Positions 4,315-5,669 of a stretch of 5,669 nt of DNA are shown here, one piece after another. Made by a program: the position numbers and the translations under genes. Source of the DNA: Lentisphaeria bacterium (GTDB lineage: Bacteria; Verrucomicrobiota; Lentisphaeria; Victivallales; GWF2-50-93); assembly GCA_020056205.1 (NCBI GenBank), contig JAGVIF010000170.1, forward strand, positions 1 through 5,669, written 5' to 3'. How positions within the stretch are numbered: the first letter of the stretch is position 1; the number at the start of each line of letters is the position of its first letter. The notes under the pieces were generated by a model, which was given only the letters and a program-made list of their open reading frames with translations, searched no databases and had not been told where the DNA came from.

Positions 4315-5493
4315 TTACAGCCCCAAATCCACTGGGGCCCTGCCTATTGAATTGAGCAATTTTAATACTGAGGCTATTGTCTCGCTTACCTCTGCATCCA
4401 TTCCGGGGCGATTCGGATAAATGTCATAAAGTTTTTTATATTTAGCAGGAGTCACATCCACCATCAACGAATTACCTCCTGATAACAAACCTGACCTTAG
4501 AGCATTTTCCTTATCAATGGTTTCCATAGAAGTGGTAACAAGTATTCTGGCATCTGGATTCATTATGCGCGCCCTGGCAATTGTATCTAAAGTATCGTCT
4601 ATTGAAGGACAAGGAACCCCGCTCAAAGGAGTTTGCGGATGTGGAATTAGCGGCCCAAAAGAAAACATATCCGTCCCTAAAGAATTAGTCATCTGAATGT
4701 CACTTAATATATCATCCTGGGTTTGTCCTGGCAAGCCTATTAAAAATCCTGTCATTATGAGATATTCTATATCGCGTAATTTTTTTATTAAATTTATCCG
4801 CTCATCCAGATTATGAGCCGGCCTTAATTTTGAATAAATATCAGGATTGCTGGTTTCAAACCGCAAAAGCGCGCCGCGCGCTCCAGCCTGGTATAACTTC
4901 TCGTACAGCCCGGCTTCTCTTTCTCCTATACTTAAAATCAACAGCGCAGGGCTTTTACGCAAAATACCCTGGACTATAGCAAGAAGTTTGTCCTCATCGT
5001 ACCAGGTATCCTCCCCTGATTGCAACACCAGCGCCTTAAACTTAAGCTCACTAATAGCAAAATACGCCGCGTCAATTATTTCTTCAACAGTCATTCTATA
5101 GCGCTCAATAGCGGTATTACTACTCCTTATTCCACAATACAGGCAATCACACCTGCAATGATTTGAAAATTCTATAATACCGTGAACACAACAGGAATTA
5201 CCCTGATGCTTTTGCCTTATAAGGTTAGCTTTCTGGCGTAAATCTTTCGGATTCTGCGCGAGATCTGAATCAATTTCTTTAAGCTTAAAAAACAATTCCT
5301 CCCAAGTATTTAAAACAGCCTTTGCCTCTGACTCTGAAATCCTCTGTATGACAAATCCGCCCTGAGCATAGACATACTCGCCTATACTTAATTGGAAAAA
5401 ATCATTCCTTGCCTTTTTTGTCTCGCCAAAATAGTCTACAAAGGCAATTCTGTCTTCCAGTCCGACAACTCTTCCCGGTATTGCGTAGCACAT
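4315..5493 (-). CDS. hydE: HypC-HydE fusion: [FeFe]-hydrogenase H-cluster maturase with N-terminal HypC-like domain
   Basis: A 392-residue protein of two parts. Residues 1 to about 75 are HypC/HupF-like: MCYAIPGRVVGLED at the start, with the essential Cys2, then DYFGETKKARNDFF and GEYVYAQGGFVIQRI. HypC chaperones carry the Fe(CN)2CO unit with HypD in [NiFe]-hydrogenase maturation. From about residue 81 it is HydE, the radical-SAM enzyme that processes the HydG-made Fe(CO)2(CN)-Cys synthon for the H-cluster. Its markers are HGIIEFSNHCRCDCLYCGIR (cluster Cys113, Cys117, Cys120), LVLQSGED (155-162), LLRFETSNPDIYSKLRP (209-225), TGFLIGLPGQT (248-258) and FGPLIPHPQTPL (279-290). The C-terminal auxiliary-cluster cysteines of Thermotoga HydE are absent, as in many HydE. 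The frame is open further upstream to a TTG at 5586, but HypC Cys2 must follow the initiator Met, and AAGG lies 5 nt before ATG 5491-5493, so that start is chosen. hydF and hydG are not in view. Confidence 0.9.
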   Translation of the reverse strand: MCYAIPGRVVGLEDRIAFVDYFGETKKARNDFFQLSIGEYVYAQGGFVIQRISESEAKAVLNTWEELFFKLKEIDSDLAQNPKDLRQKANLIRQKHQGNSCCVHGIIEFSNHCRCDCLYCGIRSSNTAIERYRMTVEEIIDAAYFAISELKFKALVLQSGEDTWYDEDKLLAIVQGILRKSPALLILSIGEREAGLYEKLYQAGARGALLRFETSNPDIYSKLRPAHNLDERINLIKKLRDIEYLIMTGFLIGLPGQTQDDILSDIQMTNSLGTDMFSFGPLIPHPQTPLSGVPCPSIDDTLDTIARARIMNPDARILVTTSMETIDKENALRSGLLSGGNSLMVDVTPAKYKKLYDIYPNRPGMDAEVSETIASVLKLLNSIGRAPVDLGL

Positions 5494-5593
5494 GAGCACC
5501 TTAATGTGCGCCATAGGCGCGTTCAGGGAAACCCCGCAAAGCTCTTGGGCGGGGTTGTGACTCCTTATACTATGAGCCAATTGCAAAACTCAA
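5494..5593 (-). promoter_or_regulatory. Leader of hypC-hydE with possible promoter
   Basis: On the minus strand TTGAGT (5593-5588) and TATAAG (5569-5564) are separated by 18 bases and resemble a sigma-70 -35/-10 pair (4/6 and 5/6 matches). The leader then runs about 70 bases to the start, passing the hairpin at 5530-5556 and ending in AAGG 5 nt before ATG. The promoter is a by-eye prediction with no other support. Confidence 0.3.
5530..5556. repeat. GC-rich 8-bp inverted repeat in the hypC-hydE leader
   Basis: Arms aaccccgc (5530-5537) and gcggggtt (5549-5556) are perfect complements around an 11-base loop. The stem is strong, but only three T follow on the minus strand, so an efficient terminator or attenuator is not clearly supported. 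It lies between the possible promoter and the chosen hypC-hydE start, so it would be in the mRNA leader if that promoter is real. Otherwise it may be the end hairpin of an upstream gene. Confidence 0.45.
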
Positions 5594-5616
5594 AACCGAT
5601 GCCGATGAAGGAGATT

Positions 5617-5669
5617 ATGAAATTCAGACAAGCCGCAAAACCAGAGGCATACCCAAGGCGGTATGTCGA
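5617..5669 (+). CDS. Possible 5' end of a divergent gene, cut by the window edge
   Basis: An ATG at 5617-5619 follows AAGGAG with only 3 bases between, and opens a frame reading MKFRQAAKPEAYPRRYV to the edge. A second in-frame ATG lies at 5605. No family is recognised and 17 residues are too few to judge. The opposite strand is also open here (about 34 residues, hydrophobic, ending at 5565). Either could be real or neither. Confidence 0.2.
   Translation, partial: MKFRQAAKPEAYPRRYV

Noticed and set aside
5494..5586. N-terminal extension of hypC-hydE from a TTG at 5584-5586
   Set aside because: HypC proteins need Cys as residue 2. The extension has no family similarity, spans the leader hairpin, and the ATG at 5491-5493 has an AAGG 5 nt upstream.

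Overview
The window looks like a piece of a moderately AT-rich bacterial genome from an anaerobe. Six adjacent reading frames on the minus strand concern two anaerobic metallocofactors: the H-cluster of [FeFe]-hydrogenase and the molybdenum (or tungsten) pterin cofactor. Closely packed minus-strand genes, many short periodic repeat words and degenerate mobile debris would fit an uncultured candidate-phylum bacterium (Omnitrophota-like or Elusimicrobiota-like). That placement is an impression only; no marker gene is present.

Layout from left to right. Positions 1-533 (+) hold a decayed YD-repeat (RHS-type) fragment: two reading frames joined by a frameshift and interspersed with short periodic repeat words. 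At 540-600 a hairpin-forming repeat reaches into the 3' end of the next gene. Positions 564-3872 (-) are a tight Moco operon, in transcription order moeA, moaA, moaC, a MOSC-domain gene and a mogA/moaB-type gene. Every junction overlaps or is 1 nt apart. Positions 3873-4190 contain no intact gene: a possible IS3-like transposase scrap, a perfect 30-bp palindrome, and a nested inverted repeat just upstream of moeA. Positions 4191-4304 (-) encode a 37-residue stub that aligns without gaps to the N-terminus of MoeA, so it is the 5' end of a second, truncated moeA. Positions 4315-5493 (-) encode one protein joining a HypC-like domain to the radical-SAM H-cluster maturase HydE. Positions 5494-5669 hold its leader, with a hairpin, a possible promoter and unresolved sequence.

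How the genes work together. MoaA and MoaC convert GTP to cyclic pyranopterin monophosphate, the Mog/MoaB protein adenylylates molybdopterin, and MoeA inserts the metal. The MOSC protein is likely a cofactor carrier or sulfur-transfer partner. The molybdopterin synthase genes (moaD, moaE) and moeB are not in the window. HypC-HydE would help build the diiron subcluster of an [FeFe]-hydrogenase. A molybdenum or tungsten formate dehydrogenase working with an [FeFe]-hydrogenase would need both sets, but neither enzyme is visible here.

The most notable observations are the HypC-HydE fusion, whose HypC half keeps Cys2 but has Gln where HypC normally has a conserved His; the truncated second moeA next to it; a compact MoaA; and repeat sequence that appears to supply the C-terminus of the Mog protein.
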